From contig JBFGEI010000173.1 in NCBI GenBank assembly GCA_041580155.1, forward strand, positions 1-6,621: 6,621 nucleotides of DNA, given 5' to 3'. A model generated the notes under the pieces. It searched no databases, was not told where the DNA came from, and saw nothing but the letters and a program-made list of their open reading frames with translations. This document shows positions 1 through 6,291 of the stretch, piece after piece (within the stretch, counting starts at the first letter, position 1; each line of letters begins with the position of its first letter). This DNA is from Limimaricola sp041580155 (GTDB lineage Bacteria; Pseudomonadota; Alphaproteobacteria; Rhodobacterales; Rhodobacteraceae). The translations under genes were made by a program, and so were the position numbers.

Positions 1-1
1 G

Positions 2-1018
2 GCGCCGCCGCCGGGCGCCTTCGACCGGCGCCGGGTCGGGGCGCGGCTCGACACCGGGATCAAGACCTTCGACGTGTTCACCCCGCTGTGCCGCGGCCAG
101 CGGATGGGCGTGTTCGCCGGCTCCGGGGTCGGCAAGTCGACGCTGATGGCGATGCTGGCGCGCGGCGCCGAGGCCGATGTCATCGTGGTCGGGCTGGTCG
201 GCGAACGCGGCCGCGAGGTGCAGGACTTCATCCAGTCCGATCTCGGCCCCGAGGGCATGAAGCGGACCGTGCTGGTGGTCTCGACCGGCAACGAGCCGCC
301 GCTGATGCGGCGCCAGGCGGCCTGGACCGCCACCGCGGTGGCCGAGCATTTCCGCGACGCCGGGCTGCAGGTGCTGCTGCTGGTCGACAGCGTCACCCGC
401 TTCGCGATGGCGCAGCGCGAGATCGGCCTTGCGGCTGGCGAACCGCCAACCGCCAAGGGCTATCCGCCGACCGTCTTCTCCGAGCTGCCGCAGCTGCTGG
501 AACGCTCCGGCCCGGGCTCGGGTGCCGGCGGCGACATCACCGGCATCTACACCGTGCTGGTCGACGGCGACGACATGAACGAACCGGTGGCCGACGCGGT
601 CCGCGGCATTCTCGACGGCCATGTGGTGCTCGACCGCGCGATCGCCGAGCAGGGCCGGTTCCCGGCGGTCAACATCCAGAAGAGCATCTCGCGGATGCTG
701 CCCGATTGTCACTCCGAAGCCGAATACGCGGTGCTGCAGGCGGCGCGGCGGACGCTGGCGAAATACGCCGACATGGAAGAGTTGATCCGGATCGGCGCCT
801 ACAAGCCCGGCGCCGATCCCCTGACCGACGCGGCGATCCGCTTTGCCGCGCCTGCCGACGCCTTCCTGACCCAGCGCAAGCACCAGAGCATGCCGGTCGA
901 CCAGACCTTCGCCGAGATCTACCGGCTGCTCGGCGAGGCGGGGGTCGAGGTGGTGCTGCCAAGGTCGAAGGACGTCCCGGCGCCGGCGCCGCTGCGGCGC
1001 CAGCCGCCGGCGCGCTGA
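2..1018 (+). CDS. fliI: Flagellar export ATPase FliI, 5'-truncated by the window edge
   Basis: This is the ATPase of the flagellar type III export apparatus, which uses ATP hydrolysis at the cytoplasmic base of the flagellum to help unfold and deliver export substrates. The frame is open from base 2, and 338 residues are visible. Family members have about 440, so roughly 100 N-terminal residues lie upstream; the GTG at 74 is internal. The Walker A motif GSGVGKST is encoded at 119-142, after the typical stretch TGIKTFDVFTPLCRGQR. The Walker B aspartate (LLLVDSVTRF) is at 386-388. The block AMAQREIGLAAGEPPTAKGYPP followed by VFSELPQLLERSG favours FliI over the virulence homologue SctN, which usually reads RALREVG with a different following block. 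The C-terminal domain ends with a proline/alanine/arginine-rich tail. No fliJ follows, so this looks like the end of a flagellar gene group. The FliI assignment is firm; only SctN is a realistic alternative. Confidence 0.95.
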   Translation, partial: APPPGAFDRRRVGARLDTGIKTFDVFTPLCRGQRMGVFAGSGVGKSTLMAMLARGAEADVIVVGLVGERGREVQDFIQSDLGPEGMKRTVLVVSTGNEPPLMRRQAAWTATAVAEHFRDAGLQVLLLVDSVTRFAMAQREIGLAAGEPPTAKGYPPTVFSELPQLLERSGPGSGAGGDITGIYTVLVDGDDMNEPVADAVRGILDGHVVLDRAIAEQGRFPAVNIQKSISRMLPDCHSEAEYAVLQAARRTLAKYADMEELIRIGAYKPGADPLTDAAIRFAAPADAFLTQRKHQSMPVDQTFAEIYRLLGEAGVEVVLPRSKDVPAPAPLRRQPPAR

Positions 1019-1119
1019 TCCGCCGATACCCTCGCGGCCGGTCTTTTCGCGCCGCGCGGTTCCTGTCATGACGCGGGGCTCAATCCGCGCCCGCGGCGGC
1101 GCCCTGCGGAGACCTCCTC
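1019..1119. other. Short intergenic gap, fliI to yegD-like gene
   Basis: This gap has no credible small ORF. A CGCGGC/GCCGCG inverted repeat (1033-1038 with 1051-1056) has a 12-base loop and no T-run after it, so it is not a convincing intrinsic terminator. A GGAG at 1108-1111 lies 8 bases before the ATG at 1120 and serves as its ribosome binding site. No clear promoter boxes were seen. Confidence 0.5.
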
Positions 1120-2376
1120 ATGCGTGCACCGGCCTGCGGCATCGATTTCGGCACTTCCAACTCGACCGTCGGCCTGGCGGCCGCGGGCAGCGCCCGGCTG
1201 ATCGCGCTGGAAGGTGATCACATGACGCTGCCGAGCGCCGCGTTCTGGGAGGTCGACGACCCGGCGCCGATCTTCGGCCGGGCCGCGATCTCGGCCTATG
1301 TCGACGGCGAGGACGGGCGGCTGCTGCGCGGACTGAAAAGCACGCTCGGGTCGTCGCTGATCCACGACCGCACGATGATCGGCCGCCGCGCCGTCACCTT
1401 CCAGGACATGCTGGGGCGGTTCTTCGGCCACCTGCGCGACCGGCTGGACCGGACCACCGGCGGCGGCGTCGACCGGGTGGTGCTGGGCCGGCCGGTGCAT
1501 TTCGTCGACGGCGACGCCGCGGCCGACGCGGCGGCGCAGGACATCCTCGAAAGCATCGCCCGCAGCGTCGGCTTCCGCGAAATCGCGTTCCAGTACGAAC
1601 CGGTCGCCGCGGCGCTGCAATACGAGGCGACCGCGCCGCGCGAGGAACTGGTGCTGATCGTCGACATCGGCGGCGGGACCTCGGACTTCTCGATCCTGCG
1701 GGTGGCGCCGGACCGCGCCGCGCATCCGGACCGCGCCGGCGACATCCTCGCCAATGACGGGATCAGGCTCGGCGGCACCGATTTCGACCGGCTGCTGAGC
1801 CTGGCCGAGGCGATGCCGCACCTGGGCTTCGGCGCCAGCACCGGCGGCGGCAAGGGGATCATGCCGCGGCACTACTACGTCGATCTGGCGACCTGGCACC
1901 GGATCAACCGGCTCTACGCCGGCCGCGCGCTCGCCGATCTCAAGGCGCTGAGCCGCGAGGCCGATCGCCCGGAACTGGTCGAGCGGATGGTGCGGACCGT
2001 CGAGGCCCGGCAGGGCCACGGCGTCGCGATGTCGGTCGAGGCGGTGAAGATCGCGCTGTCCGACGCGCCGGCGGCGCGGCTTGATTTGCACGCCGCCACC
2101 GGCGCGCCGAACCCGATGGTGACGCGCGACGGGCTCGAGGCGGCGATCGGCGACGCGGTGTCGCGGATCGGCAGCACGATCGCCGGTCTGCTGGCGCAGG
2201 CCGGGCTGACGCCCGACGCGATCGGCACCGTGTTCATGACCGGCGGTTCCAGCAGTCTGCCGCTGCTGCACGCCCGGATCGCGGCGCAGCTGCCCGGCGC
2301 CCGGATCGCCACCGGCGACATGCTGGGCAGCGTCGGCACCGGGCTGGCGCTCGACGCCGGGCGCAAGTTCGGCTGA
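1120..2376 (+). CDS. yegD: YegD-like Hsp70-family protein (nucleotide-binding domain only)
   Basis: This 418-residue protein has the actin/Hsp70 ATPase fold. Visible motifs are phosphate-1 (IDFGTSNSTVG, residues 8-18), a YegD-type block GRPVHF (123-128), the connect motif FQYEPVAAALQYE (157-169, Glu160 matching the catalytic Glu of DnaK), phosphate-2 (VDIGGGTSDF, 181-190, with Thr187 at the DnaK Thr199 position), GIRLGGTDFD (214-223), and the adenosine motif TGGSSSLPLL (374-383). The ending, LPGARIATGDMLGSVGTGLA, closely follows E. coli YegD (about 450 residues). There is no substrate-binding domain or C-terminal lid, so classical DnaK-type folding activity is not expected. The protein should be cytosolic; no signal peptide or membrane segment is seen. 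The ATG at 1120 is preceded by GGAG at good spacing. It lies 109 bases upstream of rsbR on the same strand, so a link to the stress module is possible but unproven. The biochemical role of the YegD family is poorly known. Confidence 0.9.
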   Translation: MRAPACGIDFGTSNSTVGLAAAGSARLIALEGDHMTLPSAAFWEVDDPAPIFGRAAISAYVDGEDGRLLRGLKSTLGSSLIHDRTMIGRRAVTFQDMLGRFFGHLRDRLDRTTGGGVDRVVLGRPVHFVDGDAAADAAAQDILESIARSVGFREIAFQYEPVAAALQYEATAPREELVLIVDIGGGTSDFSILRVAPDRAAHPDRAGDILANDGIRLGGTDFDRLLSLAEAMPHLGFGASTGGGKGIMPRHYYVDLATWHRINRLYAGRALADLKALSREADRPELVERMVRTVEARQGHGVAMSVEAVKIALSDAPAARLDLHAATGAPNPMVTRDGLEAAIGDAVSRIGSTIAGLLAQAGLTPDAIGTVFMTGGSSSLPLLHARIAAQLPGARIATGDMLGSVGTGLALDAGRKFG

Positions 2377-2485
2377 CCGCACGTCGGCGGAGCCCGGCGC
2401 CTTCGCGTCGCTCTCGGCACCCGGACTTTCCATCCCGGTGTCGCGCGTCTAGGACTGCGGCAACCGTTTTTCAGAGTGTATTGCC
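2377..2485. other. Intergenic leader before the rsbR operon
   Basis: These 109 bases most likely hold the promoter of the stressosome operon, but no canonical boxes can be assigned. A weak GGACT (2423-2427) and CGTC (2446-2449) pair resembles an alphaproteobacterial EcfG-type promoter only poorly. The ribosome binding site before the ATG at 2486 is weak: AGAG at 2473-2476, 9 bases upstream. No terminator hairpin with a T-run is visible after the yegD-like stop, so read-through from that gene is possible. Confidence 0.4.
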
Positions 2486-3367
2486 ATGCCAACCAATGAG
2501 ATCGCCGAGATCCTCGTGATTCTTCGGGAAGAGTTCGAAGAAACCCTCGAGGCCTGGCTGCAGACCCAGAAGCAGGAGGGCGTACGCCGCCCCGACCTGT
2601 TCACCGACCGCGAAAGCCGGCGCCAGCTGGGCGAGTTGCTGCAGGGCTTCTCCGACGGCATCGCCAAGGCCGACCTGTCCAAGAACATGAACATCGGCGA
2701 CGAGGAATGGGCCAACCTGCGGCTGTCGCTGGCCGACGTGACCCATGCCCGGGTCGAGCGCGGCGTTTCGCCCTCCGAGATGACCACCTTCATCCTGGCG
2801 ATGAAGCAGCCGATCTTCTCCCGGCTGAAGACCCGGCTGGCCGGCAGCCCGGACCAGCTGATCGAGGAAATCACCCTGTTCACCCGCATCGTCGACGCCT
2901 TCGCGATGCACATCAACGATCACTTCATCGCCGAGCGCGACCAGATCATCGACCGGCAGCGGGTCGAGATGATGGAGCTGTCGACCCCGGTGGTGCAGCT
3001 GTGGGAACGGGTGTTGACGATCCCGCTGATCGGCACGCTGGATTCGGTGCGGGCGCAGGAGGTGATGGAGAACCTGCTGAACGCCATCGTCGAACACAGC
3101 GCCGAGGTGGTCATCGTCGACATCACCGGGGTCCGGGTGGTCGACACCCAGGTGGCGCAGCACCTGCTGCGCACCGCCGCCGCGGTGCGGCTGATGGGCG
3201 CCGAGGCGATCATCTCGGGGATCAGCCCGAAGATCGCCCAGACCATGGTCGAGCTGGGCGTCGACGTCGGCGAAGTCACCACCCGGCCGAGCATCCGCGC
3301 GGCGCTGGCCGAGGCGTTCCGCCGGGTCGGCTTCCGGATCGAGCGCAACGGGTCCGCCGGTGTCTGA
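2486..3367 (+). CDS. rsbR: RsbR-type stressosome scaffold/sensor (RsbRD-type N-terminal domain plus STAS)
   Basis: This 293-residue protein is a co-antagonist that, with RsbS, should assemble the stressosome core and hold the kinase RsbT. Residues 1 to about 160 form an all-helical N-terminal domain like that of RsbRD proteins (EIAEILVILREEFEETLEAW; SPSEMTTFILAMKQPIF at 95-111). It shows no globin or PAS pattern, so the signal is unknown. A short linker (ERDQIIDRQRVEMMELSTPV) leads to the STAS domain, from about 168 to 280. The block MENLLNAIVEH and the phosphosite motif VVDTQVAQH match B. subtilis RsbR closely. Thr221 (3146-3148) corresponds to B. subtilis Thr205. The Thr171 position is Ser187 (3044-3046, in GTLDSVRA), so that site differs but is still phosphorylatable. 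There are no membrane segments. The gene opens a five-gene overlapping cluster. The weak ribosome binding site is the only oddity at the start. Confidence 0.92.
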   Translation: MPTNEIAEILVILREEFEETLEAWLQTQKQEGVRRPDLFTDRESRRQLGELLQGFSDGIAKADLSKNMNIGDEEWANLRLSLADVTHARVERGVSPSEMTTFILAMKQPIFSRLKTRLAGSPDQLIEEITLFTRIVDAFAMHINDHFIAERDQIIDRQRVEMMELSTPVVQLWERVLTIPLIGTLDSVRAQEVMENLLNAIVEHSAEVVIVDITGVRVVDTQVAQHLLRTAAAVRLMGAEAIISGISPKIAQTMVELGVDVGEVTTRPSIRAALAEAFRRVGFRIERNGSAGV

Positions 3368-3722
3368 GGCGGCGTCGATCTATGTCGTCGAGAAGGTGCT
3401 GCTGGTCGCGATCCGCGATAACATCACCGACACCGACATCATCAACCTGCAGGAGGACCTCTCCGAGCAGATCGTGTCGCACCAGGCGCGCGGCGTGGTG
3501 ATCGACATCGCGGCGCTCGAGATCGTCGACACCTTCGTCGGCCGGATCCTGGCGCAGCTGTCGTCGATCGCCCGTCTGCTGGCGGCGGAGACCTACATCG
3601 TCGGCATGCGCCCGGCGGTGGCGATGACCCTGGTCGAGCTGGGCATGGACCTCTCGGGCAGCCGCACCGCGCTGAGCCTGTCGCACGCGCTGCGCGCGCT
3701 CAAGGCCAAAGGCCTGGCATGA
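3360..3722 (+). CDS. rsbS: RsbS-type single-STAS stressosome protein
   Basis: This 120-residue protein is almost the same length as B. subtilis RsbS (121) and consists of one STAS domain. RsbS is the antagonist that binds RsbT in the stressosome core and releases it when phosphorylated. Family blocks seen are LLVAIRDNITD near residue 14, LQEDLSEQIV at 30-39, GVVIDIAALEIVDTF at 45-59, and MRPAVAMTLVELGMDL, close to the Bacillus GIQPAVAVTLIELGI. The residue matching the phosphorylated Ser59 of B. subtilis is Thr58 (codon 3531-3533), a conservative but notable change. Translation starts at a GTG at 3360 that lies inside rsbR, giving an 8-base overlap; the ribosome binding site is weak, so coupling to rsbR translation is likely. 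The RsbS and RsbR STAS domains resemble each other, as expected for paralogous stressosome subunits. Confidence 0.93.
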   Translation: MSEAASIYVVEKVLLVAIRDNITDTDIINLQEDLSEQIVSHQARGVVIDIAALEIVDTFVGRILAQLSSIARLLAAETYIVGMRPAVAMTLVELGMDLSGSRTALSLSHALRALKAKGLA

Positions 3723-4126
3723 CGGCGGCGCCGGGCGGCGCCGTCGAGACCGTCACGCTGCGGCAGGAGCGCGACGTCGCGGCGGCCCGCCTGTCGGTGT
3801 CGCGGGTGCTGGACCGGATGGGCGCGAAGGCGCTGCGCAAGGTGCGCTTCGTCACCGCGGTCAGCGAGATCGCCCGCAACGCGCTGGAACATGGCGGCGG
3901 CGGCGTGCTCGAGGTCTTCATCCTCGACCGGCCGGCGCGGATCCGGGTGCGCTGCGTCGACCAGGGTGCCGGCATCGCCGATATTGAGCTGGCGCTGCAA
4001 GACGGCTTCAGCACCGCCAAGAGCATGGGAAAAGGCCTCGGCGGCGCCCGCCGCCTGGTCGACAGTTTCAGCATCGAGAGCGCGCCCGGGAAGGGGACAA
4101 CCATCGATATGACCTCCGGCATATGA
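3719..4126 (+). CDS. rsbT: RsbT-type serine/threonine kinase (switch protein)
   Basis: This 135-residue GHKL-fold kinase is the length of B. subtilis RsbT (133). In that system it phosphorylates RsbR and RsbS, leaves the complex and activates a downstream partner. The N-box SEIARNALEHG carries the catalytic-type Glu50 and the Mg-binding-type Asn54. The G1 box is DQGAGIAD (81-88), the G2 region is GKGLGGARRLVD (104-115), and GKGTTI lies at 124-129. The segment FSTAKSMGKGLGGA is a strong RsbT signature. The ATG at 3719 overlaps the rsbS stop as ATGA, with AAAGG at 3708-3712 as ribosome binding site. The partner that free RsbT activates in Bacillus, the phosphatase RsbU, is not in the window. 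Two further genes downstream carry related GHKL domains, so this may be one of several competing switch kinases. A generic anti-sigma kinase (RsbW type) is unlikely given the adjacent rsbR and rsbS. Confidence 0.94.
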   Translation: MTAAPGGAVETVTLRQERDVAAARLSVSRVLDRMGAKALRKVRFVTAVSEIARNALEHGGGGVLEVFILDRPARIRVRCVDQGAGIADIELALQDGFSTAKSMGKGLGGARRLVDSFSIESAPGKGTTIDMTSGI

Positions 4127-5142
4127 GACATTGCATCGCCATCGCCGACCCCAGCGGCGTCGCCGAAAGCCGCAGGCTGGCGCGCGCGCTGGCCGAGGAA
4201 GCCGGGCAGTCCGACGACCGGATCGAGCGCGTCGCCATCGTCGCGACCGAGATGGCCACCAACCTGCTGCGCCACGCGCAAAGCGGGCAGATCCTGCTGC
4301 AGCGCCAGCCCGGCAGCGACTGGATCGCGCTGGCGGCGATCGACCAGGGGCCGGGGATCGCCGATCTCGGCGCCGCGATGGAGGATGGCACCACCTCGGG
4401 CAGTTCGTCCGGCACCGGGCTGGGCGCGATGCAGCGGCTGTCGGACGGCTTCGAGATCCATTCGGTGGCCGAGCGCGGCACCGTGATCGCCTGTGAATTC
4501 GGCAGCGGCTCCCGGCATCTGGCAGGGGTCGAGATCGCCGGCTTCTTGATGAACTACCCCGGCGAACGCGCCTGCGGCGACGGCTGGGCGGCGCGCGACC
4601 GCGACGGGATCCTCGACCTGTTGCTGGTCGACGGGCTGGGCCACGGGCCGCGCGCCGAGGAGGCCGCCGACCAGGCGATCGCCGGCTTCGCGGCGCGGCG
4701 CGACGACGATCCGGCGCGGCTGCTGTCGCAGCTTTCGGCCGATCTGGCCGGGACCCGCGGCTCGGTCGCCTGCCTGGCGCAGATCGAGGCCGCCGACCGC
4801 CGGCTGCGTCTGGCCGGGATCGGCAACGTCTCGGCGCTGGTAGCGTCGCGCTCGGGCAAGCTGCGCCGGCTGATCAGCCGCGAGGGCCGGCTTGGCGGCG
4901 CGGTGCGCACGCCGCCGGTCGAGACCGCCGATCTGCTGCCCGGCGACACGCTGATCCTGCATTCCGACGGGCTGGCGACGCTGCGGGTGGTGCGCGAGCT
5001 GCCGCAGCTGCTGACCCGCAGCTGCAGCTTGATCGCGGCGGTGCTGATGCGCGACCAGAACCGCGGCCGCGACGACGCCTGCGTCGTGGTGGCGCGGATC
5101 GCCGAGACGCCCGATCCCCAAGCGCCGGAGCCGATGGCATGA
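4123..5142 (+). CDS. RsbX-like phosphatase fused to an N-terminal GHKL kinase-type domain
   Basis: This 339-residue protein has two parts. Residues 1 to about 128 form an RsbT/anti-sigma-like GHKL domain, with N-box EMATNLLRHA (Glu43, Asn47), G1 DQGPGIAD (74-81), G2 GTGLGAMQRLSD (97-108) and RGTVIACEF. Residues from about 130 to 327 form a SpoIIE/PP2C phosphatase domain, with GDGW (Asp153), VDGLGHG (Asp170), the central block LAGIGNVSALV, HSDGL (Asp282) and RDDACVVVARI (Asp317, Asp318). The metal-binding aspartates expected for activity are thus present. Position directly after rsbRST matches RsbX, the phosphatase that removes phosphate from RsbS and RsbR to reset the stressosome. The ATG at 4123 overlaps the rsbT stop as ATGA, and there is no good ribosome binding site of its own, so coupling is likely. 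Whether the GHKL half phosphorylates a STAS protein or only binds it cannot be told. Similar fusions occur in databases as 'ATP-binding SpoIIE family phosphatase'. Confidence 0.88.
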   Translation: MRHCIAIADPSGVAESRRLARALAEEAGQSDDRIERVAIVATEMATNLLRHAQSGQILLQRQPGSDWIALAAIDQGPGIADLGAAMEDGTTSGSSSGTGLGAMQRLSDGFEIHSVAERGTVIACEFGSGSRHLAGVEIAGFLMNYPGERACGDGWAARDRDGILDLLLVDGLGHGPRAEEAADQAIAGFAARRDDDPARLLSQLSADLAGTRGSVACLAQIEAADRRLRLAGIGNVSALVASRSGKLRRLISREGRLGGAVRTPPVETADLLPGDTLILHSDGLATLRVVRELPQLLTRSCSLIAAVLMRDQNRGRDDACVVVARIAETPDPQAPEPMA

Positions 5143-6284
5143 AGCTGACCACGCTGAAGATCGAGGACGACAAGGACATCGTCCGGCTGCGGCTGGTCGG
5201 CCAGCTGGTGGCGCAGACCTGCGGCTTCGACAAGTTCGCCGAAACCCGGATCGTCACCGCGCTGCTGGAACTGGGCCGAAACCTGGTGCAGCACGGCGGC
5301 GGTGGCCGCATGGCGCTGTCGCTCGACCGGGTCGACGGCCGGCTCGACCTGGTCGCCGAGGCGGTGGACCAGGGTCCCGGCATTGCCGGGCTCGACGCGC
5401 TTCTCGACGGCTCGGCGGTATCGCGCGGGCCGGGGCTCGGGCTGGGACTGCGCGGGGTGCGGCGGATCGCCGACCGGTTCGAGGTCGACACCGGCGTCGA
5501 AGGCAGCCGGATCATCGCCGGCTTCGGCACCGCGCTGACGCCGGACCGCCAGGCCGAACGCGCCCGCGAGGTCGGCGACCGAATGGCAAGCCTGCGCCGG
5601 GCCGATCCCGGCGCGATGCTGGCGCAGCAGAACCGCGAATTGCTCGACGCGCTGGCCGAGCGCGACATGCTGATGGCCGAGGTGCACCACCGCACCAAGA
5701 ACAACCTGGCGCTGGTCACCGGGCTGATGCGGCTCAGTCGGACGAACTCGCAATCCGCGGAAACCCGGGCGGTGCTGCAGGATCTGGAACTGCGGGTGCG
5801 GGCGATCGCCACGGTCCACGACCAGCTGCAACGCAGCGCCGCCAGCGACACCGTGGCGCTGCTGCCGCTGCTGCGCGACGTCGCCGGCCAGACCCGGCGG
5901 GCGTTCAGCTCGATGGAATGCGCGGTGGCGATCGAGGTCGATGGCGAGAGCGTCGAGATGCGCGGCAGCGCCGCCACCGACCTGGCGCTGGCCGCCGGCG
6001 AGCTGATGACCAACGCCTGCAAGCACGCCTTCACCGGCCGCCGCCATGGCCGGATCACGGCGACCGTGTCGCTCGACGACGAGATGCTGACCTTGGTGGT
6101 CGAGGACGACGGCGTCGGGCTGGCCGAGGGCATGGAGCGCCCCGAACGCTCGGAATCGCTGGGCTGGCGGATGATCCGCACGATGACCCAGAAGCACGAG
6201 GGCTTCGTGCGCACCTCGAGCAATTCCGGGCTGCGGGTCGAGCTGGCGTTCCGCCGCGACAGGCTGGCGGTGGCGGCGGGCTGA
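5139..6284 (+). CDS. Soluble histidine kinase: RsbT-like GHKL domain fused to a HisKA_2 kinase core
   Basis: This 381-residue protein contains two separate ATPase-type domains. Residues 1 to about 132 resemble RsbT: N-box ELGRNLVQHGGGG (Glu44, Asn48), G1 VDQGPGIAG (76-84) and G2 GPGLGLGLRGVRRIAD (97-112). A charged helical linker (about 135-178, likely coiled coil) leads to a HisKA_2-type dimerisation domain with the H-box EVHHRTKNNL at 181-190; His184 (5688-5690) is the likely phosphoacceptor in the HRxxN pattern. The typical ELRVRAIATVHDQL follows. The second catalytic domain has N-box ELMTNACKHAF (Asn292), G1 EDDGVGL (322-328) and G2 SLGWRMI. No membrane segment, PAS, GAF or receiver domain is seen, so the kinase is cytosolic and its only visible input module is the RsbT-like domain. 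The ATG at 5139 overlaps the previous stop as ATGA, with GGAG 8 bases upstream. The cognate response regulator is not in the window. Confidence 0.9.
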   Translation: MKLTTLKIEDDKDIVRLRLVGQLVAQTCGFDKFAETRIVTALLELGRNLVQHGGGGRMALSLDRVDGRLDLVAEAVDQGPGIAGLDALLDGSAVSRGPGLGLGLRGVRRIADRFEVDTGVEGSRIIAGFGTALTPDRQAERAREVGDRMASLRRADPGAMLAQQNRELLDALAERDMLMAEVHHRTKNNLALVTGLMRLSRTNSQSAETRAVLQDLELRVRAIATVHDQLQRSAASDTVALLPLLRDVAGQTRRAFSSMECAVAIEVDGESVEMRGSAATDLALAAGELMTNACKHAFTGRRHGRITATVSLDDEMLTLVVEDDGVGLAEGMERPERSESLGWRMIRTMTQKHEGFVRTSSNSGLRVELAFRRDRLAVAAG

Positions 6285-6291
6285 ACCGCGC

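Noticed and set aside
74..1018. GTG at 74 as the start of fliI
   Set aside because: The frame stays open to base 2 and the upstream residues match the conserved FliI region just before the Walker A motif, so the true start is outside the window.
1033..1056. CGCGGC/GCCGCG inverted repeat after fliI as a terminator
   Set aside because: The 12-base loop, short stem and lack of a T-run make it no better than chance in DNA this GC-rich.
1066..2433. Minus-strand open frame of 455 codons opposite the yegD-like gene
   Set aside because: It is a shadow of a well-supported plus-strand gene; the sequence shows no recognisable domain.
2423..2449. Possible EcfG-type promoter (GGACT, 18 bases, CGTC) before rsbR
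   Set aside because: Both boxes deviate from GGAAC and CGTT, and the spacer is longer than usual. It would be attractive for the PhyR idea but the match is too weak.
3700..5121. Minus-strand open frame of 473 codons opposite rsbT and the phosphatase gene
   Set aside because: It is again a GC-driven shadow with low-complexity translation, and it runs across two gene boundaries on the other strand.
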